Source of the DNA: Thiohalomonas sp041685045
GTDB lineage: Bacteria; Pseudomonadota; Gammaproteobacteria; Thiohalomonadales; Thiohalomonadaceae
NCBI GenBank assembly: GCA_041685045.1
Contig: JAWLGP010000017.1
Span: forward strand, 1 to 64,000
Direction of reading: 5' to 3'
DNA length: 64,000 bases
Numbering within the stretch: the first letter of the stretch is position 1; every line of letters begins with the position of its first letter. The notes beneath the pieces were generated by a model. The model did no database searches, had not been told where the DNA came from, and saw nothing but the letters and a program-made list of their open reading frames with translations. The translations under genes were made by a program, and so were the position numbers. This document shows, piece by piece, positions 45,401-55,100 of this stretch.

Positions 45401-45910
45401 ACTTGCCGGCCGGGCGCGGGGCCGGACTCGAACGCCCCCCGGCTAAAGGCCGACCCGGAACTCGTCGCCCGCTACGCCGCGGAGTTGGAGAAATACCCAC
45501 GCCCCTGGGTCGGCGTGGCCGCCGGTGTCCCGACGCCGTTACTGGAGCAAACCGTATCACGCTTTTCGCCTGCGTCGGTATTCGCCCTCCCCCTATTGAC
45601 CGGCGCCCCGGCCCCGGAAACCGCCCCCCCGCTCCCCGACGGGTGGATCGGTCCAACCGGCCTTGGCCTGGTTGACTTCGAGCACTATGCAGCGCTGTTG
45701 GGGAGTCTCGATCTGCTCGTCACCCCGGATGCGCAGGCGGCCACTGCCGGTGGTGCGATGCAGACGCCGACCGTGCTCGCCCTCGGAGGAAAAACCGCCC
45801 CGTCACGCCTGTTCGTGGGCCCCAGCGTTCAACCCTGGTTCGGCAGCCTCCACCGCGATGACGACTGCCTGGCGCTGGTGGAAAGGATCACCGTCGGCGT
45901 CCGGGGATGA
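42437..45910 (+). CDS. Large TPR protein with glycosyltransferase-9-like domains
   Basis: A 1157-residue protein. Residues 1-200 are tetratricopeptide repeats (NRAEAHYHLGLAAQQMGQLQ); a second TPR block spans about 310-460 (HADSLNGLGAIYMRGRARP). Then comes a domain like GT9 heptosyltransferases (about 470-740): TLLVHGEQGLGDEVLFASCL and VGVSWRSG. A further helical region and a second, degenerate GT9-like segment (LVTPDAQAATAGGAMQTPT) form the C-terminus. Such TPR-GT9 chimeras occur in flagellin and surface glycosylation loci. ATG 42437 is preferred to an earlier in-frame start at 42323. The GT61 gene overlaps its stop. Confidence 0.8.
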   Translation: MTHSPNDWHSKAERLTRAGNPKKAEQVLLQFIQGHPDDVAPRLYLARSYLQAGQVAASVPLLEQAIQLAQDNPEAYLLLGYAAIAAGQWQSAAEFLLKALSLDPNRAEAHYHLGLAAQQMGQLQEASLCYDSALALQPDFAEAHNNLGAVLLKLGQPDKAEQHFREALRLNPSLTQAATNLEQHYLGLQRFAEACELLHEQLRQHPTDLRLRLKAAAAGVLGGDERALDELQQQLRSVLPLGSDGRKLKAARLSTGELKLIGYACRQAAARRGAAAADAAVQCYWAAAVIADLIGDNTMHESALQDLVALRDFAPAWAELGHAAFNRQAFELAERYYRSALQTDPSHADSLNGLGAIYMRGRARPQPFDAIPLLERAIKASPSHGPALSNLGLAYLRTGHPDAISVLRRAARLAPRDADAHNNLALALLARGKLKEGWKEYEWRLRTSLHRPRPFGWLQWSGESLTGRTLLVHGEQGLGDEVLFASCLPDLLKLGADCIVECDPRLVPLFARSFAGAKVVPRRSYALAPPIDELPEPDYQIPMGSLPGRFRRSISDFPDRQAFLRPDPVRVEFWRKRLDALGPGPKVGVSWRSGVQGFGRPTYPPITEWHGLFAYFPDCHFIDLQYDDSAGEHEQLRKAAGTTPVRFPDLDTRNDLDELAALLRALDLVITVPNINAPLAGALGVPTWRLFSFQNRDPMRLGADHYPWFPTITSVDTGPSLATLFQLFGAWREGLQNTCPASSEPTISPAVHAAQQGLFAQALVLLDDLDGTPAKSLRRCLSELVQVTPSPAEQDDGQPFPWLSLTRHLAALTGKNGDALADAVESRLLPELAEVPSVQLPALEPVAHRLLQSGRFQPAMAIVERLLPAAPESPGLRGMHARAAWGLGLAEVAWESEQRLAELSEAIPPRQADLAARSFLAPPGWARTLWLIGACDLLGRSEAGVEFIVPVELCAILARTYPHLVFRGRAPDWTHTGAEALLETLAAATCRPGAGPDSNAPRLKADPELVARYAAELEKYPRPWVGVAAGVPTPLLEQTVSRFSPASVFALPLLTGAPAPETAPPLPDGWIGPTGLGLVDFEHYAALLGSLDLLVTPDAQAATAGGAMQTPTVLALGGKTAPSRLFVGPSVQPWFGSLHRDDDCLALVERITVGVRG

Positions 45911-47100
45911 CGAACGGCAGGCGGGCGAGGGAGCCGATTCCTGCCATTGCCGCCGGCAATGACCCGTGGCCGGTGCAAAATCCGCTGGTTCGCCTCCAGG
46001 GATTACCGCCCGCTCGCTGCCGCGCCCGGCTGCTCCCCGGCTTCTCGTGCGTGCCCGGCGAGCTGACACCCCCCACTTTCCATCGGCAACCCGCCCTCCT
46101 AAGCGGATACCAGTCGCTCGCCCGTCTCTGTTCCCGGCTATACCTGGTCACGATCGCAAACGCCTGCCTCGTCATCGAACCGGGTCTGGACGGGCTCGTC
46201 TTTGTCGACCAGCGGGTGATTTTCGAGACACAGCGGTTTCGCATCTTCCGCAACGCCAATCCGGCACTGCACCGGGACCGCTTCATCACGCCGCCCGATT
46301 CGGCAAATGTGGTTGAGGAATTGGAGCAGGCATTCGTCTGCTTCGATCCCGGCTGGACCAACTATTTCCACTGGATTGCGATGGTTGCGCCAAAGCTGGT
46401 GGTCGCTGACCGTTGTCTTCCCGCCTCCGTCCCCTTCCTGCTGCCGAACCTCTTCAACCATGCCGCCGCGGCGCGGCCCGCGGCATTGACCCCGGGGATC
46501 CTTGACGCCACCCTTCACCATCTCGCCCTTGAACGCCCCCTGCGGCGTCTGCAGCCTGGCTATTACCGGATCGGTCGCCTGTCACTCATCATCCCTGATG
46601 TCTGGCAAGGCTTCGGGTTGGCGGCCCACTCCGCCGCTGCCGCAGCCTTCGCGCGCTGGCGCACGAATGTGCCGCCACCGGACGACAGCCCTCCCATCGA
46701 ACACATTTTCATCTCCCGGGCCCGCACAAGCGACCCGCGTATGCCATTCGATGAGTCGCAGTCCCAACGGCTGGCAGCCGGACTCCACGAGCTGGGGGTT
46801 GCTACGGTTACGCTGGAGGCGATGTCCTTCGACGCTCAGGTCAATCTGTTTCGCCGTGCCCGACTGGTTGTCGCGCCGCACGGGGCGGGGCTGGCCAACC
46901 TGCTGTTTGCACCTCGCCGGCTGAACATCCTGGAGCTGCACAAGTGCACCGCCGGTGAACCGGCACCAAGACTGATGTATGCATATCTGTCCCAACTGCG
47001 GGGGCAGAACTATCGGCTGCTGGACGGTTCGACAAAACCGCTGCTCGCGGATTCGGTGCTCGAGAACGTAGAGGAGATGATGGGTCATCGATGCTCATGA
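45907..47100 (+). CDS. Glycosyltransferase family 61 protein
   Basis: A 397-residue protein with the GT61/DUF563 signature: WFHWI-type segment NYFHWIAMVAPKLVV, IEHIFISRARTSDPR and the C-terminal LVVAPHGAGLANLLFAPR. Family members transfer xylose, GlcNAc or other sugars; the donor here is unknown. The ATG overlaps the stop of the TPR gene (ATGA), indicating coupling. Confidence 0.85.
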   Translation: MTNGRRAREPIPAIAAGNDPWPVQNPLVRLQGLPPARCRARLLPGFSCVPGELTPPTFHRQPALLSGYQSLARLCSRLYLVTIANACLVIEPGLDGLVFVDQRVIFETQRFRIFRNANPALHRDRFITPPDSANVVEELEQAFVCFDPGWTNYFHWIAMVAPKLVVADRCLPASVPFLLPNLFNHAAAARPAALTPGILDATLHHLALERPLRRLQPGYYRIGRLSLIIPDVWQGFGLAAHSAAAAAFARWRTNVPPPDDSPPIEHIFISRARTSDPRMPFDESQSQRLAAGLHELGVATVTLEAMSFDAQVNLFRRARLVVAPHGAGLANLLFAPRRLNILELHKCTAGEPAPRLMYAYLSQLRGQNYRLLDGSTKPLLADSVLENVEEMMGHRCS

Positions 47101-47963
47101 ACAGTGCCGCTCCGATCGTCATGACCGGTTGCCAACGTTCCGGCACCACCTTGCTTGCCAAGCTGTTGAAGGCCCATCCGCAGGGTGCGTTTGGCATCGA
47201 AGACGGCGTCATCCGTTTCGCCCTGCAGTGGTTTGGCTGGGCACGGGACAACCGTCACCTGCTGCCCTATGCCCGCTTCAACGAGTTTTGCGGGCTGTTC
47301 AAGCTGCGTCCGGCGGCGACCGTCTCTTACGCACGCATGGAAGCACTGCTGCGCACGCTCCAGGAGGACGACGCCTTCCTTGCGCTCACCCGCGCCGGAG
47401 AAACGGAGCAGCTGATTCGCACCATTTGCTGGCGCTACTATCACCCGGACGGAGACCCACGCCCGCGCTTCTGGGGCGACAAGTATCCGGAATATCTGTT
47501 TCAGCTGGAGGCAATCGAGGCGGTATTTCCAAAGGCCCGGTACATTTTCATAAAACGGCAGCCGGAGGCCACGGTTGAAGCACTCGTCAGAAAGTTGCCG
47601 GCAAACCGCAGTGAGCGCCTGGTAGGCAAGCACATCTATACCGTTGATGATTGCGCTCGGCAGTGGGCGGTCTGGAATGGTCAGTGGCTGGCGTTTCGCG
47701 AACGCATCCCGCAAGAGCGCCGGCTGGAGGTCTGCTACGAGGCGTTCATCGAGGCGCCCGAAGCGGGCCTTGATCGCCTCGGCCGATTCGTCAATGCGGA
47801 TCTCGCCGCGGCCCCTGCAGTCCGGCACCTCCTGACGTCCATCGACCACCGGCGCCGCGACGCCTGGCGCCAGTCACCGCACTATTTCGCGATCGCCTCC
47901 GCCTGCAGGAATGAACAGGTGGTGGCGGTCGCACGCGAACTCGGTTACGGAAGCGGACAATGA
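47097..47963 (+). CDS. Sulfotransferase family protein
   Basis: A 288-residue PAPS-type sulfotransferase. The 5'-phosphosulfate loop is VMTGCQRSGTTLLAKLL near the N-terminus; a WGDKYPEYLF segment and ARYIFIKRQPEATVEALV (3'-phosphate region) follow. Predicted to transfer sulfate to a sugar of the local glycan. ATG 47097 overlaps the GT61 stop (ATGA); ATG 47091 is an alternative. It converges with the hddC-like gene. Confidence 0.85.
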   Translation: MNSAAPIVMTGCQRSGTTLLAKLLKAHPQGAFGIEDGVIRFALQWFGWARDNRHLLPYARFNEFCGLFKLRPAATVSYARMEALLRTLQEDDAFLALTRAGETEQLIRTICWRYYHPDGDPRPRFWGDKYPEYLFQLEAIEAVFPKARYIFIKRQPEATVEALVRKLPANRSERLVGKHIYTVDDCARQWAVWNGQWLAFRERIPQERRLEVCYEAFIEAPEAGLDRLGRFVNADLAAAPAVRHLLTSIDHRRRDAWRQSPHYFAIASACRNEQVVAVARELGYGSGQ

Positions 47964-48048
47964 ACCACTTGCCGCCGCACCGGGTCAACAAACCGTTCGC
48001 ACCGGCCACGACCATTATCGACGTCAGGGTGAACGCCAATACGCCGGT

Positions 48049-48774
48049 TCAGGCGAGGCCAAACCGGCGCCAGTCGGCCCGCGCTCGAGCCAGCGCTTTC
48101 GGCACGCCGATATCGATAAACGCACCGTCGTAGACGCGACCTGCCAGAGCGCCCGACGCCGCCAGAGCCGGAAAGAGTTCCGTTTCCAGGGACACGGGAC
48201 CATCGTTCATCTGTCGGCAAATCTCCCGCCTCAGCCAATAGACGCCCCCATTGACCAATGACGGGCCGGCCGCCGTCGGTTTTTCGTGGAATCCGACGAT
48301 GCGCCCGCTCTTGAGCTCGACCACACCATAGCGGGACGGGTGCGCCGTTGGTCGGAGCGCCACTGTCGCCAGGTAGTACTCATCGTCCTTGGGAGCGGCC
48401 AAGTCCGGCCAGTGAAAGTCGAACCAGGAGTCGCCGTTCAGCAACAAAAACTCCGGGGCGAGCACGCGCTGTGCGTTCGCAAGCGCCCCCCCGGTCCCCA
48501 TCGGTCGCGGCTCGACAATGACGTCAAGCCGGATGCCGAGTCGACGGAAGAGGCCTGACCTTCGTCCATAGCGCTGCTCGACGACATCGGCACGGTAGCC
48601 GGCGAGCAGGACCGCCTCTGAGAACCCGCACCGCACCGCCTTGGCAAGCAGGTGGTCCAGGAACGGGCGACCGCCGACCTCCAACAGCGGTTTCGGCCGT
48701 GTCGCCACCAAACGCCCGAGCCGCGTGCCGCGACCGCCGATCAGAATCACGCACTGTCGTCCGGCCCGGTTCAC
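48049..48774 (-). CDS. hddC: HddC-like sugar-phosphate nucleotidyltransferase
   Basis: A 241-residue nucleotidyltransferase: LIGGRGTRL at the N-terminus, RPKPLLEVGGRPFLDHLL, PMGTGGAL, LLNGDSWFD and a C-terminal FIDIGVPKAL. It is closest in pattern to D-glycero-D-manno-heptose 1-phosphate guanylyltransferase. The companion kinase HddA is encoded three genes upstream, supporting this name. GTG 48774 overlaps the upstream stop (GTGA). GmhA and GmhB are not in the window. Confidence 0.78.
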   Translation of the reverse strand: MNRAGRQCVILIGGRGTRLGRLVATRPKPLLEVGGRPFLDHLLAKAVRCGFSEAVLLAGYRADVVEQRYGRRSGLFRRLGIRLDVIVEPRPMGTGGALANAQRVLAPEFLLLNGDSWFDFHWPDLAAPKDDEYYLATVALRPTAHPSRYGVVELKSGRIVGFHEKPTAAGPSLVNGGVYWLRREICRQMNDGPVSLETELFPALAASGALAGRVYDGAFIDIGVPKALARARADWRRFGLA

Positions 48775-49607
48775 GCCCTGTCCTCGTCGGTTTCCATTTG
48801 CTCGAAGAGGGCTGTCGCGCACCGGTAAAGCGCCAGATCCAGCTTGTTGCGGGAGCGCAGTTCCTCGAACAGCGGTTCACCCAATGCCTCCCGGATGGCC
48901 GCAATGCGCTGTTCCAGCGTCGGCTGACGCTGCGGCGAAAGATTGGCGTGCACGATAACAGGACGAAAACCCGGAAACCGGGGTCGGACCCGTCGGGCCA
49001 GGCGCTCGACGCTGCGGCGGTACTGTTCCACGATGCCGAACCAGGGCAGGCGCCCAAGCCATTCCACGGCCCGGTCGACCGCCTCCGGCCCCGGCGACCT
49101 GGCGCGTCCCTGAGCATCCCGGGACAAGGACTGCATGTGGAAGTTGTGGATCATCCCGTGGGCTTCGCGATCGAGCCGCCAGCGAACGTAGTCGGCGAAA
49201 TCATGGCCGGCGGCGAAAACCGCGCCGGGGCTGACGGGCGGTTGCCTGCGCTCGAACCGATAAACCGAACCGACCCGCTCGAGCGGGTGGCGCAACAGCA
49301 GGATCGGCACCACCGACACGCCGGGGATGGCCGGTGGCGGCAGGCAGGCGTGGTGGCTGGTCACGGCGCAAAGCGAGGGGTGCGCCATGATGAATTCCGC
49401 CAGCTGGGGCGGGTGGATGCGGCTCCAGGCCTGCGGCCCTTCCAGCACCGCCAACCGCTCGCCGAAGTTTGCCCTCAGCATCGCATCGATGCTCGACCCT
49501 GCGTTCTTGAATAGGTGATAGTGGACAAGCACGCTGCGCCGGGCCGCCGGGACGCCGGCGGCCCGGCACTCACTGCCGCTAGCGGCGCGTGTTGGCCCGA
49601 AAGACAT
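48771..49607 (-). CDS. Sulfotransferase-like protein (second of the cluster)
   Basis: A 278-residue protein. VHYHLFKNAGSSIDAMLR matches the PSB-loop region of Sulfotransfer_2 enzymes (HxxKxAGxS), and LLLRHPLERVGSVYRFERRQ matches the 3'-phosphate site. It is unlike the sulfotransferase at 47.1 kb, so different sugar positions may be modified. The start is ATG 49607; it overlaps the previous gene by 29 bases. Confidence 0.78.
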   Translation of the reverse strand: MSFGPTRAASGSECRAAGVPAARRSVLVHYHLFKNAGSSIDAMLRANFGERLAVLEGPQAWSRIHPPQLAEFIMAHPSLCAVTSHHACLPPPAIPGVSVVPILLLRHPLERVGSVYRFERRQPPVSPGAVFAAGHDFADYVRWRLDREAHGMIHNFHMQSLSRDAQGRARSPGPEAVDRAVEWLGRLPWFGIVEQYRRSVERLARRVRPRFPGFRPVIVHANLSPQRQPTLEQRIAAIREALGEPLFEELRSRNKLDLALYRCATALFEQMETDEDRA

Positions 49608-50364
49608 GATGCGGATAGACCTGTTCCGAGTGCAGGGCGTCACGGCGAATCACCAGTTCCTCGACCACCTCGGTCGCCCCGAGGCAGCTGGAGAAGAGCG
49701 AGTCGTCGAATACGATGTAACCTCCCTCCACCATCTGCGGCAGCGATGCCTCGTACGCGTACGCCACCGCCGATCGGATGTCACAGTCGATATGAACCAA
49801 GCGAAGCGGCCCCGCGGAGGGCAGCAACCCCGGCACGGTGTCCTGGAAGAGGCCCTGCCTGAAGTGGAGATTGGTCAAGCCGACTGACTTCGAATAGGCC
49901 CGCAGTTCGTCCAGTTCGACGCCGGAGAAATCGCCGCCACGGTGGGCATCGATGCGGCTGTCCGTCGTCGGCATGCCGGCAAATGTGTCGAGTGCGTAGA
50001 CCTGCACACCGGGCAGTACGCCCTGACAGACCTTGGCCATGAAAATGGCGCTGCCGCCGCGCCAGGAGCCATATTCGACGATATTCCCGGCAGGCAGCCG
50101 TTCCAGAAACAGGCGAAGCAGAAGGTAGATGTTCATGCGGTTGGCTTCACTCTGCACGGTGCGGCCACCGGCCAACGCCACCGCCTCCCGATAAAGCGGG
50201 TCGGCCGCGATCCTGGCGGGCAACTCGCCAAACTGCAGGCCCCAACCACGGGCATAACCGTCCCGGACGCTGCGCCCGCGCTGCAGGCCTTCCGGAATGT
50301 GGGAAAATACCGGCAGATCGGCCCACCCGATCGGCTTGGCGACGCCGCCGTCGCCCACGGTCAC
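49579..50364 (-). CDS. TylF-like class I methyltransferase
   Basis: A 261-residue protein. Core: NIVEYGSWRGGSAIFMAKVC (SAM motif I), VYALDTFAGMP, LRLVHIDCDIRSAVAYAYEA and GGYIVFDDSLF. This is the pattern of macrocin-O-methyltransferase (TylF)-type sugar methylases. GTG 50364 overlaps the hddA stop (GTGA). It likely O-methylates a glycan sugar. Confidence 0.8.
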   Translation of the reverse strand: MTVGDGGVAKPIGWADLPVFSHIPEGLQRGRSVRDGYARGWGLQFGELPARIAADPLYREAVALAGGRTVQSEANRMNIYLLLRLFLERLPAGNIVEYGSWRGGSAIFMAKVCQGVLPGVQVYALDTFAGMPTTDSRIDAHRGGDFSGVELDELRAYSKSVGLTNLHFRQGLFQDTVPGLLPSAGPLRLVHIDCDIRSAVAYAYEASLPQMVEGGYIVFDDSLFSSCLGATEVVEELVIRRDALHSEQVYPHHVFRANTRR

Positions 50365-51407
50365 ACCCGCCACGACATGGCCCCCCCTTTGGTGAGGTGA
50401 CAAGGTACCCAATGCCCGGCCTGGGCCGAGAGTTGTGCCATCACCTCGAAGCGCCGGGTGGGCTCCGACAGGAACATCATGAACCCGCCGCCGCCCGCGC
50501 CAGAAACCTTGCCGGCCAGCGCTCCCGCCTCCATCGCGGCGGCATGGATCCCGTCGATGGATGCATTGCTGATGCGTCCGGACACCGATTTCTTCACCTT
50601 CCAACTACGATGCAATACGGTGGCAAGCCCGGTGATGTCCCCCCTCAAAAGCCGCTCTTTCATCTCCACGGCATCGGCCTTGAGGGCGTGCAGTGCGTCG
50701 ATGCTCTGCTGCCGGTTATCCCGCACGAAATGGCTCTGCTCTTCGATGATGGCGCTCGACTCGCGCGATGCCCCGGTGAAATAGAGCAGGAGCGAGGCCT
50801 CCAGTTCGGCCAGCACGGAGTTGCGGATCCGCAACGGATTGACGATCACCCGATCACCCGCGAATTCGATGAAATTGATGCCGCCGAACGTGGCCGCGTA
50901 TTGATCCTGACGCCCGCCCCTGATGGCGAGGTCCTCACGTTCGATGGTGTAGGCGAGGTGCGCCACTTCGTATTCGCCCAGCGGCAGCATCAACGCCTCC
51001 TTGAAGGCCTCGACCATAGCGACGACCAGGGTCGATGAGGAGCCGAGTCCGGATCCGGCCGGCACGTCGCAGGAGGTGGTCAGACGGATGCTCAACGGTT
51101 TGCCGCCGTTGAACTGGTTGACGATGCGCCGGTATACCCCGCGATGAAGCGGTAGCCGCCCGTCCAGCGGAAGTTCGGGGTCGGCGGCCAGTTCGACGCA
51201 CTCCCCCGTATCCACCGAACGCAGCGTCACCCGCCCCGGCGGTGCCGGCTCGAGTGTCGCATAGGCGAAAAGGGTGACGGTCGCGTTCAACACCGAACCG
51301 CCGTATCGGTCGCAGTAGGGGGAGACATCGGTTCCACCACCGCCGAGGCCGAGTCGCAGGGGGGCCCGGGCGCGTGCCGTGCAGTTGATATCGGCCGTCC
51401 GCTTCAC
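50361..51407 (-). CDS. hddA: HddA-like D-glycero-alpha-D-manno-heptose 7-phosphate kinase (GHMP family)
   Basis: A 348-residue GHMP kinase. The N-terminal RARAPLRLGLGGGGTDVSPY is typical of HddA/FKP-type kinases; the ATP loop is PAGSGLGSSSTLVVAMVEA and the C-terminal motif KVSGAGGGGFMMF. It should make heptose 1,7-bisphosphate for the GDP-heptose branch. GTG 51407 overlaps the upstream methyltransferase stop. GHMP kinases of fucose or other sugars cannot be excluded. Confidence 0.82.
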   Translation of the reverse strand: MKRTADINCTARARAPLRLGLGGGGTDVSPYCDRYGGSVLNATVTLFAYATLEPAPPGRVTLRSVDTGECVELAADPELPLDGRLPLHRGVYRRIVNQFNGGKPLSIRLTTSCDVPAGSGLGSSSTLVVAMVEAFKEALMLPLGEYEVAHLAYTIEREDLAIRGGRQDQYAATFGGINFIEFAGDRVIVNPLRIRNSVLAELEASLLLYFTGASRESSAIIEEQSHFVRDNRQQSIDALHALKADAVEMKERLLRGDITGLATVLHRSWKVKKSVSGRISNASIDGIHAAAMEAGALAGKVSGAGGGGFMMFLSEPTRRFEVMAQLSAQAGHWVPCHLTKGGAMSWRV

Positions 51408-52138
51408 AGCTCGGAATCGTTTTCGAAGGGCCGAACACCGGGATCGCCCGTCTTCATCGCGGCATGATCATCCCGGTACTGATTCAGGTGCAGCCGCACT
51501 TCGCGCCCCGGCTGAAACGGCTGCGGCAGACGGCCACCGACATTGACCTCGGTCACCGGACGTTTGCGGACGACCAGTTCAATCGCCGACTCGCACACCG
51601 GACTCAGGGTCTGGTCGTAGCGTGGGAGGTCATAGCGGAAGGCATGGTCGATCACTTCGAGTTTCCGCACGTCGACTGCCCAGCCCAGGTCCGTGACCAA
51701 CTCCAGCAGATTGATAGAGCGGTGGCTCCAGGATCGGCCTTTCCACAGCGTGAAGGTCCATTTGTGATCCCGGTTGAAGCTGCTCGGAAACCGGCCCTGC
51801 TCGTAGAGGTCTTCATCGGGCACGGTCACGATCAGGTGGCCGCCGGGACGCAGGATGCGAAACCAGTGTTGCATCGCCTCGTGCGGTGCATCGGTGTGCT
51901 CAAGGCAGTGACTGGCGTGGACGAAGTCGTAGCTGTCGTCGGCGACACCGGCCATCAGCTGTGCGTCGCCGTCCTCGCGATCCCAGGTCCTGATCCCGTC
52001 CACCAGCGGGAACAGCTCGCGGTAGAGGGCCAGCGGATCCGGACGGCCGCCGATGTCGATGCCGCTGCCGCGGAAGTAGCGCGTCGTGAAGTTGCTGTCG
52101 GCGAGTCGGCGCGCCAGTGCCTTGCTGCACTCCTTCAT
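51404..52138 (-). CDS. SAM-dependent methyltransferase (class I)
   Basis: A 244-residue protein with a Methyltransf_11-like core: GSGIDIGGRPDPLALY, DSYDFVHASHCLEHTDAPHE and LRPGGHLIVTVPDEDLYEQG. The SAM Gly motif reads IDIGG, as in polysaccharide-locus methylases. ATG 52138 overlaps the stop of the 1142-residue gene. The substrate is unknown, presumably a sugar. Confidence 0.82.
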   Translation of the reverse strand: MKECSKALARRLADSNFTTRYFRGSGIDIGGRPDPLALYRELFPLVDGIRTWDREDGDAQLMAGVADDSYDFVHASHCLEHTDAPHEAMQHWFRILRPGGHLIVTVPDEDLYEQGRFPSSFNRDHKWTFTLWKGRSWSHRSINLLELVTDLGWAVDVRKLEVIDHAFRYDLPRYDQTLSPVCESAIELVVRKRPVTEVNVGGRLPQPFQPGREVRLHLNQYRDDHAAMKTGDPGVRPFENDSEL

Positions 52139-55100
52139 GCACCCACCCCCCGCACGCCGGTTTCCGCCGGCAAGGAAACACCGGCCAGCGCCAGCAGCTC
52201 TCTCGTGCGCCGAATGCCAAGAGCACGGCCGTAATGTCCCTGCACGTGGTCAACGCCGGCTGAGGAAAGCCGCTGCCAGCGAGCCTCGTCGCGGTGAAGG
52301 GCCACCGCCGCCCGGGCAAACGCAGCGGGGCCATCGGCCAACACCACGTTGACACCGTCCTGCAGGTGCATGCCTTCGGCAGCGACCGGCGTGGCGATAC
52401 AGGGCACCCCGTGGGCAAGACCGGTCACCACTTTCCCCTTCAATCCGGCGCCGTAGCGCAGCGGCGCTACGGCGACACGCACGTGCGAGAGTGATGCGGC
52501 GATATCGGGCACGTAACCGAGGACATGCACCCCGTCTTTGCCGTCGAGATCCAGGATCTCCGCGGGCGGGTCGCTACCGACGACATGGAACTCGACCCCG
52601 GGCAGTTGGGCACGCACCAGCGGCCAGATATTACCCACGAAGTGCAACACGGCATCCACATTGGGGGAGTGACGATAGCCGCCAATGAAAATGAATCCAC
52701 TGCGCCGATGGAAGCCGTTGGCACTGCCCACGGCGTCGTAGATCCAGGGAAACACATAGACCTTCGCCTGTGGGAGCTCGCGCAGCAACAGCTCCGCCTC
52801 GTAACTGCTGTGGACGACCGTGGCCGCTGCCTGAGCGATAACGCCCAACTCGGTTTCACGGAGTGCCGCGGCCCGCCCCTCCCGTTCCGCACTGCCCTCC
52901 AGCGCCGCCTGTCGCCGTTCGCGCAGGAAGTGCAGGTCGGAGGTGTGGAAGATCACGGCGGCGCGCGGACAGTGGGCCTGGACGGCCGGCAGCGTTCGTT
53001 GCGCCACCTGGACCCGGAACACCAGCACCAGGTCGAACAGCGGGCCGTATCGGGAGAGGTACTCTTCCACGCTCCGGTAATAAGGGGCGTAGACCGCCTG
53101 GATCCCGAGTCGCTGCAACTCCCGGGTGTCCTTGCCCGTGTAGCGCAGATTCGTCTCCGGGATGAACGTCACCTGGAAGCCGATTGCCGACAGGGCCCGC
53201 ATCAGTTCGAAGCAGGTGATCGAACCGGCGTCCCGATCGCACGCCGGGGTCAGGTGGTCGATCACCAGCGCCCGGCGCCGTATCCGCCGGTCGACGTCGT
53301 CCACCTGCCCATTGGGCCCGTGAGCCGCAAGGACCTCGCGCCAGCGCTCGAACAAGCGGCGACGGTTCTCCACCTGGTGCGACTTGATACCGGTCTCCGT
53401 CGCGGTTCCGTGGGAGATCCCTTCAAAATGGATTACGCCCGACAGTGGCTGCACCAACACCTTGTACCCGGCCTGAACCACTCGCAGGGCGAGGTCGGAG
53501 TCCTCGCCGTACGCCGGTGCGTACTCTTCGTCGAACCCGTCGAGGCGGTGCCAAAGATCCCGCGGCAGCGCGATCGAGGCCCCGGAGCAGTAGTCCACTT
53601 CCCGCAGGTAGGCGAATTCGGGCTGGAGCGGGTCCTGATTGCGGCCGATGTTCGCGGCCGAACCATCGCGCCACAACACCCCGCCGGCCTCCTGCAGGCG
53701 GCCGTCGGGATAGATCAGCCGTGAACCGACCAAGCCTGCCTGCGGATGCCGTTGCAGGGTATCCAGCAGTTCGTCGAGCCAGCCGGGGAGCACGATGGTG
53801 TCGTTGTTCAGGAACACCAGGTACCGGCCCCGGGCCTGTTTGGCGGCGGCGTTACAGTTGCGAAGGAAGCCGAGATTGTGGCGGTTGCGCAGGTAACGCA
53901 CCCGGGACAGCCCGGTGTCGGCCAGCAGCGTAGTGCCATCGGTGGAACTGTCATCGGCCACCAGCACTTCTAAACGACGCTGCGTTCGGTGAGCGAGCAG
54001 GCTTTGCAGGCAGGCGAGCGTATAGCGGACCTGATTGTGCACCGGCAGCACGATAGTGACCTCCGGCACATCGGCACTGCCCGCTTTCTCGGCGAGCCTG
54101 GCGAGCCACGCCCTGACCTCGTCGGACGAGGGTTCCGGTAGGGATCGGTCGTCGGCGAATGAAAGCCCGAAGCCACGCAAGAGCGCTTCGACCTGGAGCA
54201 GCGCCTCTTCGCCGTAGTGCAGTTTCAGGAAATGCTCCATGCGTGCGCCCGAACTGCCATCGACCAGCGTTGCGATCACGTGGTCCCGTTCGTATTCGAG
54301 AAACGGGTTGGCGAGAAAATCGCGCTCCCTTTCATAGCCCAATGCCGTCAGGCCGCGGGCGATCTCATCCGAATAGGAGGAGCCGATCACCAGGTAAGCC
54401 CCTTCGCCAGGGGAAAGCCCGGCTTCCGCCGGGTCCAAAACAGGTCGGCCCGCCAGGGAAAGGCCGCGCTTGGATGGACTGCTGTCGATGAAGCCATCGG
54501 CGGGGACACCCAACTCTTCGAGGAGCGTCCACGTGCGCTCGCCGCCACTGCCGGCTCCCCAGATCAGCAAACGCCGACCGCGGCCATGCTTCAGTAGTGC
54601 CCGCAGCAGACCGAGCAGGTCCTTCCGGCGCTCGCTCTCGAACCGGGCGGCTTGCAGGCGGCGGTTCTCGGACTCTTGCGCGGACAGACGCCCGGTCAAG
54701 GCCACTTCGCGGGTGGCGGAGTCCGCCAACAGAACATCGATCGCGCTCTGCCACGGCTCCAACTCAGCGCGGATGCGGCCCAGTGCCTTCTCGCGCGCGG
54801 GGCCTTCTGCCTGCATCAGGGCCTCGTAACATTCGATGGCCAGAGCGGCGGGCCCGTCCGCGTTGACGGCATCGGTGCGCTGGTGTCGAAGCGCGGGGTC
54901 CAAAAACCGGTCAATGGTGCTGCCCGCGTCTTCAAAGCGTCGTGACCAGTCGACACCGAGCTGCGAGCCGGCCTGTCGCAGACAGCCTCGCCAGTCCGCC
55001 AACAGCGCCTCGTAGGAAAGCACGGCGCGGGCGACGGGCCGCGAGTGCCGTTCCGCCTCGAGCGCGCTCACCAGCCACAACAACAGCCCTTTGGCGAACG

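Noticed and set aside
47964..48048. Possible small gene between the sulfotransferase and hddC
   Set aside because: Only 85 bases between convergent stops; no ORF or clear terminator hairpin.
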